Assembly: GCA_020744425.1 (NCBI GenBank) | Contig: JAGMUV010000004.1 | Coordinates: 496,001 to 560,000 of the forward strand | Length of the DNA: 64,000 bases | DNA from: Dactylonectria macrodidyma | Taxonomy: Eukaryota > Ascomycota > Sordariomycetes > Hypocreales > Nectriaceae | Direction: 5' to 3' | Shown: piece after piece, positions 1-10,259 of the stretch | Numbering within the stretch: the first letter of the stretch is position 1 | Layout of the letters: every line of letters begins with the position of its first letter | Position numbers and translations under genes: made by a program | The notes under the pieces: model-generated | The model's input: the letters and a program-made list of their open reading frames with translations, nothing else | Told to the model about the DNA's origin: nothing | The model's database searches: none

Positions 1-1170
1 TTTCTAGGTTTTGTGGAAGCCGTAAGTTGGATTTCTCTATCACGCGAGCTCTCCCGAAAGCTTACCTAGCCTTGTAGCCATTCTATCCAGGAGCATTGTA
101 CCTCTTGTCGATTTACTACACTCGCAAGGAGCTAGCCACTCGAATATCCTTGCTGTATACTGGGCAAGTTGTCAGCACTGGCTGCTCTGGTCTGATTGCC
201 GCGGCAACCTTTTCAACCCTTGATAAGGTCAAGGGCATTGCAGGTTGGCAGTGGTAGGTTTTAACTTCCTCTTGCCATATTTTGATGCCAACACATGACT
301 GACCCTATGATCATCAGGCTTTTCATCATTGAGGGCTCTGTGACAGCTCTGGTCGCCGTCTTTGGCTTCTTTCTTCTCCCTGATGACCCCTCGCAGACCC
401 GATGGCTCACTCACGAGGAGCGCAAACTCTGCATCGCTAGGATCAAGCGGGATACTGTGGGCCAGCAGACTCGTGGCACCACATGGGAAGGGTTGAAGCA
501 AGCGTGCAAGGATCCTCGTACTTGGCTCTTCTGTCTCATGCAGAATCTTCACATCAGGTTTGACACCTTGCGACCACTATCATGTATCGACCCAAACTAA
601 TACATCCCTAGTGCTTGCTCCTTTAACAACTTCTTCCCTACCATTGTCAAATCCATGGGGTTCAAGAGCACCACCGCCCTTCTTCTTACTGCGCCACCGT
701 ATTTCGTTTCTGGATTTCTCGGCATACCCTTTGCTTGGTCATCTGGACGATTCAACGAGCGGACCTGGCATATCACCGCCGGTCTTTCGCTCGCTGTTGT
801 TGGATTCGTGATCTCATGCGCAACGGTCAATGTAGCAGCGCGCTACACGGCTGCGTTTCTATATGCCACCGGTGCCTATTCTGTTGGATCGGTAATACTG
901 GGTTGGGTCAGTAATACTTTGTCACAGACGCCTGAGAAAAAGTCAGTTGCATATGCGCTCGTTAACGTCACGGCTAATTTGGCGTACATCTACTGCGCTT
1001 ACCTCTGGCCGTCATCGGATGGTCCTGACTACCTCATGGGGTTCTCTAGCATGGTTGGATTTGCAGTGACGAGCATCCTTTGTGCTTGGCTTATGAGGGT
1101 CTGGTTGATTCGAACGAATCGGAAGATTCGGGAGTCGGACAACGAGGCTGTTGCGCTTTACGCTTACTAG
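1..1170 (+). CDS. MFS permease, Dal5/allantoate-permease (anion:cation symporter) type, 5' end missing
   Basis: A polytopic plasma-membrane transporter of the major facilitator superfamily that probably imports a small organic anion; the substrate cannot be read from sequence. Visible exons are about 8-21, 78-253, 318-557 and 612-1170, joined by GT..AG introns 22-77, 254-317 and 558-611, with a TAG stop at 1168. The bases TTTCTAG at 1-7 could be the end of a further upstream intron. The first residues, GFVEA then PFYPGALYLLS and YTRKELATR, match the TM4-TM5 region of the Dal5-like family. The rest shows the central cytoplasmic loop (WLTHEERKLCIARIK), then hydrophobic helices and a short basic/acidic tail. 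About 330 codons are visible against roughly 500 in the family, so the N-terminal four helices lie outside the window. Family assignment is firm. Confidence 0.88.
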
Positions 1171-2140
1171 ACATGCTGCACTGAAAATATCGACGATATC
1201 AGCAAGCTATAATTGGCAAAAATAAGACTACCTCATTCTATCAGCGCAACCTCAAATCGAGCTACCGATTGGCGATTTGTGCGATACCCCAGGCTGTCGT
1301 TTTTAGTACCAATTTTAGAGAATGCTTAGGTTCTATCACGCCAATAGGTCCGATAGGAAAAGTCAGGTCCGCATCTGCCCGGAGTTCGTCCCGTGATTTT
1401 GATCAAAACTTGATAGAGACTACAAACCCTGATCAACCTCAACAACGTAGATCGCCGGATTCTGACGGTATCATCTGTCTGACAGCATTCAGATCAGGGG
1501 GATTCAGAGGGACGAATAGCCAACTTTCCTTCCTACTAGACAGGAAGAAAAGACAAGATCTCACAACTTCATCAAGCATTCCGCCAAATCCATCCTATCT
1601 GATGATTACTTTAGAGGCAACTGACCTATAGTGTCCTCACATGATGATGTCCTCTGGGAGCCCTGTAGGGTCCTAGCGCCCGTTGCTTTGCAGCGATTGT
1701 GGTGAGATCGCGATGGTTTCAAACATACCTATGTACGAGACATTCAAGCTCGCCTTGGGGAATAGCCTAGGCCGAACCAATTAACTCTAATGAATGAGCG
1801 GTCAGGACGTAATTTTTTTAGCATGAAATCGGTGCGGCATAAAATAAAGAAGTAAGGCTGGAATCTGCACGCTGCAGCCCTGACTAGGTTAGCTACAGGA
1901 CACCCTGTGATACTTGTTATTTTCACATAACAACAGCATGTCTGACTTGCACTCTTGGCACGCAATTTGTACGTACCCCTCCACGTGAGCTGCATGCCCG
2001 GCACCTGAGATCAGCCCTCGCAGAACGAGGCTCAATCTCACCGCTCTCCCAGCGCACAAATTTGAAGTCCTTCCTTCGTTATATTAGGGTGATATAGGCG
2101 CCGACGCTGTTGAATGTTATCCCAGTAAGCTTTCCTGGCC
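1171..2140. other. Intergenic, no gene seen
   Basis: About 970 bases between the permease stop and the STAND relic. Open frames here lack good starts, splice-compatible neighbours or family motifs. I see no RNA gene or clear repeat. Confidence 0.6.
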
Positions 2141-4012
2141 ATGGATGTCCTTGCTGCGATTGGGCTCGCTAGCAACCTAATCCAATTCGTGGACTGCTCG
2201 ACCAAGATTGTCAAGTCATGTTGGCATCTATGGCGTGACGACACATCCTTCAGGGAAGTCGACTCTAATGAAGTTTCTGGTGCAACACCCCAAAACCCGC
2301 AAGTTACTTCGCAGTTGGGCTCAGGGCAAAATTCTCGTCGTAGCTAAGCATATCTTCTGGAGTGCCGGTCCTGCAATCTAGAAATCACAAGACGGCATGT
2401 TGCGCACGGTACTATTCGAACTTCTGCTCGAGTACCTGACCTTGCTCCGTTACTCTGTCCGCAGAGGTGGAATGGCCAGAATCTTCGCTATGTCGAGGAT
2501 TGGACTCGATCAGAGCTAATTAAGAGCTTGAACAACCTGGTTTCTACAAAAGACTGGCCTGTCCACATCTGTCTGTTTATCGACGGACTTGACGAACATA
2601 GCGGCGACCATATTGAGCTGGCTAAAGTCTTAATAGGGCTTACAAGCTCGGGCAATATCAAGGTTTGCACGTCAAGTCGAGCCTGGGTTGACTTTCTAGA
2701 TGCATTCGGCTCCAACCCATGGAAGTTACAAGTCCACGAACTAACAACTACGGATATCGACATATTTGTTGCTGACATGTTCAAGGCGAACCAACAGTTT
2801 GTTAAGCTGAAGTCGAACAACCCCGAATCCGCTGAATATTTGACGGCCGAGATCAGAGAACGAGCTCAGGGCGTTTTCCTCTGGGTTTATTTGGTTGTCA
2901 GATCGCTCCTGAGAGGTCTTACAAATGAGGATGATATGTTAGATCTGAATCGTAGACTTCTTCAAATTCCCGTGGAACTTGAAGATATCTTCAGACGCAT
3001 GCTGGACAATATCGATCCCATCTATTGGCAGCGGGCCGCTTGTCTTCTTCAGCTCGTCAAATATGCATCGGGCCCAATACTTTTCCTGACAATCCTTTAT
3101 TTCGACTTGGATGAAAAGAGAAAGTCCACCAGACCGTCGCTCTCGCTGGGAAATTGGCCTTATCTTGACCCAACTACGGCTGAGCTGTTGAGGGTTAAAA
3201 AGAGACAAATCACCGCCCAGTGTAAGGATCTCCTACACATTACGGCCAGTCCAGATCTCCCGGCGCCACTCAGCGAGAAGTTGGGCCCTCTTCACCGTAC
3301 GGTCGTCGATTTCCTCAAAACCGACGCTATCGACAAGCTGCTAGTTCAGCGGGCAGGGCCTGACTTCGAGCCCTGGACAATGTTGTTTAACGCCACCACG
3401 AAACAGATCAAGGCTTTGGTTCCCATGTCACGACTTGTTCATATTTCGAGGGTTCTGCCCTCCTGGTTCAGTGATGCGATTCGATACGCGCAACGCATGG
3501 AACTAAACAACACTCACACTGAGGTAGAATCTTTGAATAACCTAGAGAAGGTGTTGGCCCGATACAGCCAATCGAGAAAATGGACTCTGGAGTACTGCTT
3601 ATCGAATGTTCTCGGAGAGGCCGACTGTCGGTGTCTCCTGGACTTAGCAGTGAAGCACGATTTGACTCTCTATGCAAAACAGAAAGTCCAATCGTGCTCG
3701 GAGTATGAGAGGACACTCCTGCTTGAGTGTGCCCTAGGGAGACGACCTTGCGCTGGGATAGAGCCCACAACGGCGAGAAAAGGCGCTGTTCTGAAGAAGC
3801 AGGAAGTAATTGATCACCTTCGAGCAATGGGAATATCACCTACACCTGACATGATCAGCCGAGGCTTCACAATCAGCGTACACAGAAGCAGTGCGTCAAG
3901 TCGCGAAAACAGAGCCCCATTCAATGACACCGATGGCACTACCGAAGTCGTCCGAAGAAAGAGAAAGCACGAAATGTCGGTATGGGGATTTATGAGTCGA
4001 ATTTTCCGCTGA
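2141..4012 (+). pseudogene. STAND/NACHT NTPase relic (fungal NLR-like), deleted and frameshifted
   Basis: Fungal NACHT proteins are NLR-like signalling ATPases used in non-self recognition. An ATG at 2141 opens a typical N-terminal segment (MDVLAAIGLASNLIQFVDCS). After about 35 residues it runs, in another frame, straight into a P-loop remnant (GKSTLMKFL, 2253-2279) followed by HPKTRKLLRSW and HIFWSAG. The linker of some 200 or more residues normally lying between has gone. A TAG at 2379-2381 interrupts this frame, and near 2430 the frame shifts again to VPDLAPLLCPQRWNGQNL. From there a long frame is open to 4012 with the Walker B region (ICLFIDGLDEHSG) and the helical region after the NACHT fold (GVFLWVYLVVRSLLRGL, LHRTVVDFLKTD). 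No single product can be made. The C-terminal part (about 500 codons) is still intact, so decay looks recent or the 3' part may be expressed from an internal start. Confidence 0.85.
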
Positions 4013-4475
4013 GATACCGAATTGTGGGATCACTGAAGTCAGAGACGCATCTGGACAGAGGTATCAACTGGTGAGATATTTCACAACGAGCCCAGAGTAT
4101 CGACTCACGGGCATTTTCCAGATTTGTGAAGCAGTCATACCAACGGCGAATTATTGCCAAAGGGCTCGATGCGATACTTGAAGGTATAGCTCGAGAGGCG
4201 GGTGTTTGAGGGATGACAATCATGTGATAATGTGATTGATGACAGAATACACGATGCAATAGGATAATGATGTAATAAATTTGTATAGTAATTCACGATT
4301 TCAGTACCCAAGTTCTATGGATAACTCAAGTACTCGATAGGCAACAATTCAATCACGTTAAAAAGTGGAGCCCTAAGTTTGTTCAAGTTTGCGACACTGT
4401 CAGTGCTACGGGTTTCCCTTTCGCATCAGCATCATAGCACTAACCAGTAGAGCCCAATTGTGAGAATACACCACC
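4013..4475. other. Intergenic, promoter of the 4476 regulator
   Basis: AT-rich spacer between the STAND relic and the next start codon; no motif that I can name. Confidence 0.5.
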
Positions 4476-7043
4476 ATGCAAACCCAGGAAGACACATCTC
4501 CATTATCGCAATCCTCGTCCCGTATACCAGGACAGGTATGGTATGTCGCAGTGATTCACCCATCCTCGGCAGCAAGGCCATTCACATTGACAGCTAATGT
4601 CGTTACAGTGACCGTTGTCGTCGGTGAGTCCAGAGTTCATCAGTCTGCAACGGGGCGAGAGATATCTTCTAACAATGCCATGCAACCTATTTTACAGGAA
4701 AAGCTAACACAATATCTCTAGAAGAAAGATTAGGTGCTACGGCACCGACGAGGAGGTATGTCTAGTGGTGCCAACTCATTGAGTCCCGCTCACCATCTGG
4801 CTAAACACGCTAGTGTTCTCCCTGTATCTCAGCTGGAATTATATGTGTGACTTCAACCAAACTGAGAAGAAACCGGAAACGCAAGAGGTAATGAGAAACT
4901 GCATCGAGATTGTTGTTATAGCATGTCTCTCCGATAATTAACACCGCCAAGTTTCTATGAAAATGAAGGCATCGAACAGCGTCGCCCAGGAACACTACCT
5001 CTTTCTGATGGCATCCAAATGCCTACCCGAATCCAGTTGAGCAGCGAGGCCCAGGCGTCATCAAGCAACATTGTGTCACAGAGACCTATCCTTGAACAAC
5101 ACACGCCCAATTTCGCTCAACCTACACACTCTCCCCTGCCACCACTTCACCCGATGAGCTCACATCCGCCTGTCGTTCATGCCGCCGACATGCCTCCTGC
5201 GAGCAAGAAGAAACAAGGGGATGAGGCTGTTGTCGGGCACATGGGACGACTAGTGTCGGATGATCGACAGATCGCGATGTTCGGCGGGTCTTCCACCGGA
5301 GTTCATTTCATTAGCCAAGCGGAACAGCAAATGCAGCTGCTGCGCATGCACACAGATGCATTTCCGAGCTGCGCTTACAGCTTACACTTACATAACATTT
5401 GGGGTGCCTCCTCCAACAGCTCCCCGTTAGAATTGGTGCAAGCCATGATCGCCAACTTGCCTCCAGACTCGACTCGAATACTAGAAACTACTATAGACCG
5501 CTGGACACCTTTGTATCCCATCTTACACAAGGGCTCTACAATGGAGGCATTTCAGAACTTGCTTCAAAACTCCAGTCTCGGTGGCGAAGATGTAGTTGTT
5601 CTGTATCTAGCACTTGGTCTTCTTGCCCTCGGAACACTAGGTCAGCCAGGAGCGTGTACCCAGAGCCACTACCATTTCCTCTGTCTCTCAGAAACGTACT
5701 ATAAGATGGCGGCCACACTACTTGACACAGTATTGGAGAAGCCATGCCTACAAAGTCTCCAAGGCTTAGAAATCACTCAACTCTACCTCCAGGTTTCCTC
5801 TCGGTACACCGTCGCGTCTCATATAGGCGGAATCGCAACGCGCTTGGCGCAGAACTTGGGGTTGCATCGTCACTCTCAACGCTTCAAATTCGATCCACTT
5901 GAAACAGAGCTTCGCCGAAGAGTATGGTGGTGCCAGTACTCACTTGATGTGTAAGACTCTTAACATTATACCCTTCCTGCCAATACCACCCCTTCCAAGC
6001 TGATGCACGCATCTTTTTTTTTCATCCCTATGATTACTGACAGTCGTCGTTGTAGTTTTTCAAGCGCCTATCATGGTATGCCGCGTCTGATTCGCGACCA
6101 AGACGTCGATACAGACCTTCCAACGCGCGTGGACCATGACCTACTCTCTAGGACACAGGTCAAGTTTCCACTGCCAGGCGTTGCTTCTCAAGTGGACACA
6201 GCTCTCAGTCTATTCAAGCTATCTCAGATTGTTGGCAGCACCCTTGAGAAGCTTTATACCACGACACGGCGACGTGGTGGAGTTGCCAAGATCAAACACC
6301 TTCAGGCAGAACTCGAGATGTGGGAACGCTCTTTACCTATTAGCGCCAGAAGGCCCGCTCAGCCAGGAGAAAATCCTGATGCCGACATATCGGAGACTCA
6401 AGATCCTGTTGAAAGCATTGATGTATCCACAAACGCTACCTTCGAGGCCACCTTCCTTGACGTCGCGCTCTGTATTGCGACAATACATATCCATCGACCA
6501 GCGCTATCATTTACCACTGCCCATCCTCAGTTTTTACCTTCACTAAAGGCTTGTGGTCGTGCCTCTGCTACCCTCATTGATCGTATATCAACCAACTTGA
6601 TGTCTTTTGCGCCTCTAGACATTGGCAACATTGCACCACGCACCATTCCATTCAGCAGCTCCTATCCCGACTCCCTTCTTATAACATTGCTCTATCCTAA
6701 TGGCGTTCATATGCTCTGGCAGGCCGGGCTCACTATTTTCTTCGCACGTTGGAAGGGCCATCCTGTTTCAGCCGAAAATGACGAAGATTTGATACGCCGC
6801 TGCGTTGCGACGCTACGCCAACTGTACTTGTGGGTAGATGACGCCGGGGGGCATATTCGGCAATGTGCCGATGTGTTGGACCTTTTGAGGGAGAAAACGT
6901 TTTCGGATTCAAGAACGCCACCAGCAACGGACCAATTCCCGTGGAACGTTTGGGATTGGCCAATGGCGTCGGCATTGGAGCTCTCTAACATGTTGGATGT
7001 GACGCCTCTTGACTTCTATCTAGAGCAAGAGCAGTGGAATTGA
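4476..7043 (+). CDS. Zn2Cys6 transcription factor with fungal-specific TF domain
   Basis: A nuclear DNA-binding regulator of 724 residues, spliced from six exons: 4476-4540, 4609-4623, 4722-4755, 4814-4887, 4952-5950 and 6056-7043. The first four tiny exons build the binuclear zinc cluster: VCDRCRRRKIRCYGTDEE then CSPCISAGIIC, with Cys 22, 25, 32, 39, 42 and 49, followed by a basic run (KLRRNRKRK). Introns 1-3 have GCTAAT, GCTAAC and GCTAAA branch sites just before their AGs; intron 4 uses a less usual CCAAG acceptor at 4951, chosen because it alone keeps the frame open. Residues from about 170 on form the fungal-specific TF domain (LGLHRHSQRFKFDPLETELR then RRVWWCQYSLDVF across intron 5). 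Target genes are unknown; its neighbours are a STAND relic and a transposon. The exon structure is inferred from frame and splice signals, and the large exons are certain. Confidence 0.85.
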
Positions 7044-7596
7044 ACGGAGCATATGCTGGAAATGTTATTTCATCATTCGCGGTACTCTATTCCCTCCCAG
7101 TATGTCTGCAAACAGCCAATTTGGCCGGTCCTTTGTTGCATTCAACACCAGGAAGGCATTTTAAATGAGGTTACCTTGAAAAGTCGATGAAGTTGCGAAC
7201 GCCAAGCAGATTGGTTCATCTTGGCATCAACGCGACTAGCTTAGCGTTGAATATAAAATGCCCCGAGAAGATTTAGACCATTGCGGGACGATCAGTTGAT
7301 CTTCGGAAGTTTTCTACTGTAGATGCTTGGCAAGGGTATCAATTTCGTACATGGACAAAAGCCTAAATAACAATAAAAGGGTGACGATCCTCCTCGAAGC
7401 ACGCTCCCTCCTTCGCACGGATGGGAGGCAGAGCTATTAGGTAGCACCGAGCTCTTGTCATGCTAAGATTCATTTCTTGTGTTGGGTTGTGTGTGATGCG
7501 GTTGAGGCAGACACATGAACATCGTTGTGGTATGTTTGTGTAGCGGCTTTGTATCGTTGTGACTCTTCGACAAGGGGCGTGATGGTTCTAGTGTAT
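7044..7596. other. Intergenic flank of the transposon
   Basis: No gene. A single GGGGCGTGATGG stretch at about 7574-7585 resembles the motif repeated inside the adjacent terminal inverted repeat. Confidence 0.5.
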
Positions 7597-7604
7597 CCTA
7601 ATTT

Positions 7605-7685
7605 GGGAATTGATAGGGGGGCGTGATGTTTTTGATACGGGGGCGTCATCCTTACGGGGGCGTCACTTTTATTGCCTCCAATTGG
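7605..7685 (+). repeat. Left terminal inverted repeat (81 bp)
   Basis: Starts GGGAATTGATAGGGGGGCGT and ends CCTCCAATTGG; reverse complement of 8417-8497. Holds three GGGGGCGT(G/C)A motifs. Confidence 0.92.
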
Positions 7686-8416
7686 TCAAAAAAAGGTTGA
7701 CCCACTAGTACAATATCACCTCAGCAGGAGGACTTATCTCAGTAACAAGAGATCCAGCCCCACTATTATTGACAATAACATGTCTCTACTTATATATGCA
7801 GGCGGATGCATTATCACAAGGCTGTAAGTTGCACGTTGCTCTTATTATATCTAATCAACTATAACACGGATTGTATCTTCATCGCTCCCAATTAGCTCCT
7901 ATGACGGTTCATGGAGTCCCTGTGAGCCATGGGGTCGCGGGAAGGATGAGAAGGTCTGTGGATAGGATGCAAAAAGGTTCCCTAGTGCATCTTGATCTCC
8001 AATCCCGTAGTGTTGCTCTATCCTTGTCGCTATACTACTCGCTGACGGTGGCCGATTCGTAAGTAGCGGTGGGCTGAATCTAGGCAGTCGGCTCGGTCGC
8101 GGCCGCTTCGTAGGACGCAATTGATCGCTTGGGCTAGGGCTTCGAGTGCGACGAAGGTCGGTCTCTTTTTCTTGTGTTCAATCCTAGGCAGCAGTGCTAC
8201 GATTGACTCATATCGTCGTGTGATAGCTATGCTGCCTGGAGCCGGTTGTATTGTGGCGTTCACGCTGATCGTGAAGCTGTTCACGATGATCATCATCTGT
8301 TGGCTTGAAGTGCGAGGAAATGAGCGACGGATCTTGACATTTTAAGATAGCCGAGTCCTCAGTACAAAAGGGGGCTGGGGGGAGATCTAAGATGTACTAA
8401 CAAAAGAGGGTCTCAG

Positions 8417-8497
8417 CCAATTGGAGGCAATAAAAGTGACGCCCCCGTAAGGATGACGCCCCCGTATCAAAAACATCACGCCCCCCTATCAATTCCC
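8417..8497 (-). repeat. Right terminal inverted repeat (81 bp)
   Basis: Starts CCAATTGGAGGC and ends CTATCAATTCCC, mirroring the left end. CCTAATTT (8498-8505) follows directly, matching the duplication before the left end. Confidence 0.92.
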
Positions 8498-8714
8498 CCT
8501 AATTTATGGATGCAAGAATGGAAGTGATGTCAATTCGCAGCTTGCACCTGTTCAGTCTTTTCTTTGAGGAGAGGAGAGGATCGAGCTGCCTCCTCGTCAC
8601 GACAACAAATCAAGAGCTTCAAATATGGTAAACTTTTTTTTAGAAAGATGTGGCTGCCTCCCGTACATCATGAAACCAAAAGTCTATTCATAAAACACAT
8701 CACATTAAAGGGTT

Positions 8715-10259
8715 TTAAATTGATCCCTCGCTCACGCTGGTGCGGCTCCCTGTATACCCCCGACTGCCCATCTGTTGCGCGCCCACTAATCGCGCCTCGT
8801 CGCCCTCTGTGTACTGCACCTGGTACGTGCGCTTCAACTCAATGCCATTCTCAGGAAACACTTTAGAAGCGTCGCGGGAGGGTAGTTTGCTACGCGGTCT
8901 CGAATTGTCCCTGTAGTTGGACGACTTCTTGGTCGTGTCTCGGATGGTACTCTTCAGGGCTGGGAAGAATCGCACCAGCAGCAGGCGGATCGACGGCATG
9001 CAGGTGCACATGATGCCGACGTTGATTTCGATCGTGGACCAGACTGAGATGTCAAGTTGGTCGTATGTGGCGTTGTGGGACGATCCGAGGTTGATGATGA
9101 ATTGCAGGCGGACGATGCTGACAACCGTGACACTGGAGATGTTAGGCACGGATGACTCTAGATGCGGAGGGCAAACTTACAATGTGCCAACAACAAACAT
9201 AAACGCAACACCAAGCTTCTTCTTCCAGTGCATGTTGAGGCTTCTCACACACCATAACGGGACCGCTAACATCCAAATATCCAAGGCAACACTGACTGAA
9301 GCGTTTGCCCAACCAATCGCAGTAGTATTCAAACTGTGATAGGTTAGCGAAGAGCAGAAAGAGAATCCGACGGGACTTACCATGACCCTGCATGTTCACC
9401 ATCCCACCCATTCCAGAAGAAGCTGACCGGAGTACATTGGAAGGAAGCGACAAAAACGAAGACGACGCCGTACAAGGTGTTGAATATGATGGTACCCCAT
9501 AGGATCTTCTGGGCGGGCCCGGAAAAGATGCGCAGATAGAAGAACAGGAAGGCCATCTTCAGGAGCGACACTTGGGCGAAGTAAAACACCTCCAATATGT
9601 AGAACCAGAAGCCAAACTTGTATATCTTCTCAAACTCGAGGTTCCAAATGTCCTGGCCCTCGCCGTTGCCCGCGGTGCCGTGGATGTTCATGACGGTGGA
9701 CGGAATGCCGAACAGGAAGGTGATGAGCACGAGCAGGTCGTCCAGGCCGAAGTCGCGGTCGAGGACGAACATCTTGGTGCCGAACCGGAAGAGGATGAAG
9801 ACGCCCGTCAGGGTGCCGAAAGCGATGGTGACATTGACGAAGAGCGGCGTCCTATTTCGGATCGGCTGGAGGCAGTAGAACTGCGTCGCATTCTGTGTGC
9901 CTTTGGGGTCATGTTTGTTAGGGGAGCGGTTCGTAGTCGAGGGAGCGAGAGAGTGTTCGTACTGAGTGTAGCCTTTACTGAGCATGATTCAATCACGCAT
10001 TCGCCCGCTAAGGGAAGGATGGTTGCGTCTGTACAGAGGCAGGTGTCGTCCAGCGCACTGCAGTTCGAGGCGGCGATGACCTCGCTGATGCATGTTTTCT
10101 GTACCACGCCTTAGCTGGAACCACACAAAAGAATCACCGCTGAGGACATACCGGACAGTCTGATAACCGATCCAAGGCATCCGTATCATATTTCACCTCT
10201 CCTACCATGCACCGAGCGAAGAGCAAGGCCGCCAAGTGGATGAACAGGAGAGGCTTCAT
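8715..10259 (-). CDS. CFEM-domain seven-helix receptor (PTH11-type GPCR-like)
   Basis: A plasma-membrane protein of 436 residues. Proteins of this architecture in Pezizomycotina are thought to sense surface or host cues; Pth11 of the rice blast fungus is the known case. Exons on the minus strand: 10259-10152, 10098-9979, 9892-9381, 9333-9181 and 9132-8715. The ATG at 10259 opens a signal peptide ([17 protein letters not shown]). The extracellular CFEM module follows ([36 protein letters not shown]); the eighth cysteine is probably FYC just after intron 2. Then come hydrophobic helices ([81 protein letters not shown]). The cytoplasmic tail is basic and Ser/Thr-rich. Upstream in-frame codons before 10259 do not look like a better start. 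Confidence 0.9.

Larger units (their letters stand above)
7605..8497. mobile_element. Non-autonomous TIR DNA transposon, 893 bp, hAT-like by target duplication
   Basis: The element is bounded by 81-bp terminal inverted repeats at 7605-7685 and 8417-8497, identical in reverse complement as far as I can read. Both sides are flanked by the same 8-bp sequence CCTAATTT (7597-7604 and 8498-8505), the target-site duplication. Eight-base duplications are the rule for hAT elements, although the terminus GGGAATTG is not a classical hAT end. The interior of about 730 bp has no long open frame or recognisable transposase on either strand, so it depends on a transposase elsewhere. The repeats contain three spaced copies of GGGGGCGT, candidate transposase-binding sites. 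The near-perfect TIR match suggests recent activity. Confidence 0.88.

Noticed and set aside
5170..5205. Out-of-frame TGCRSCRRHASC-like cysteine pattern near the 4476 regulator
   Set aside because: It looks like half a zinc cluster but lies in a frame closed on both sides. The complete cluster is encoded by the micro-exons upstream.
9572..10114. 180-codon frame antisense to the CFEM receptor
   Set aside because: Shadow of the well-supported receptor exons; its charge-rich composition mirrors hydrophobic codons on the other strand.
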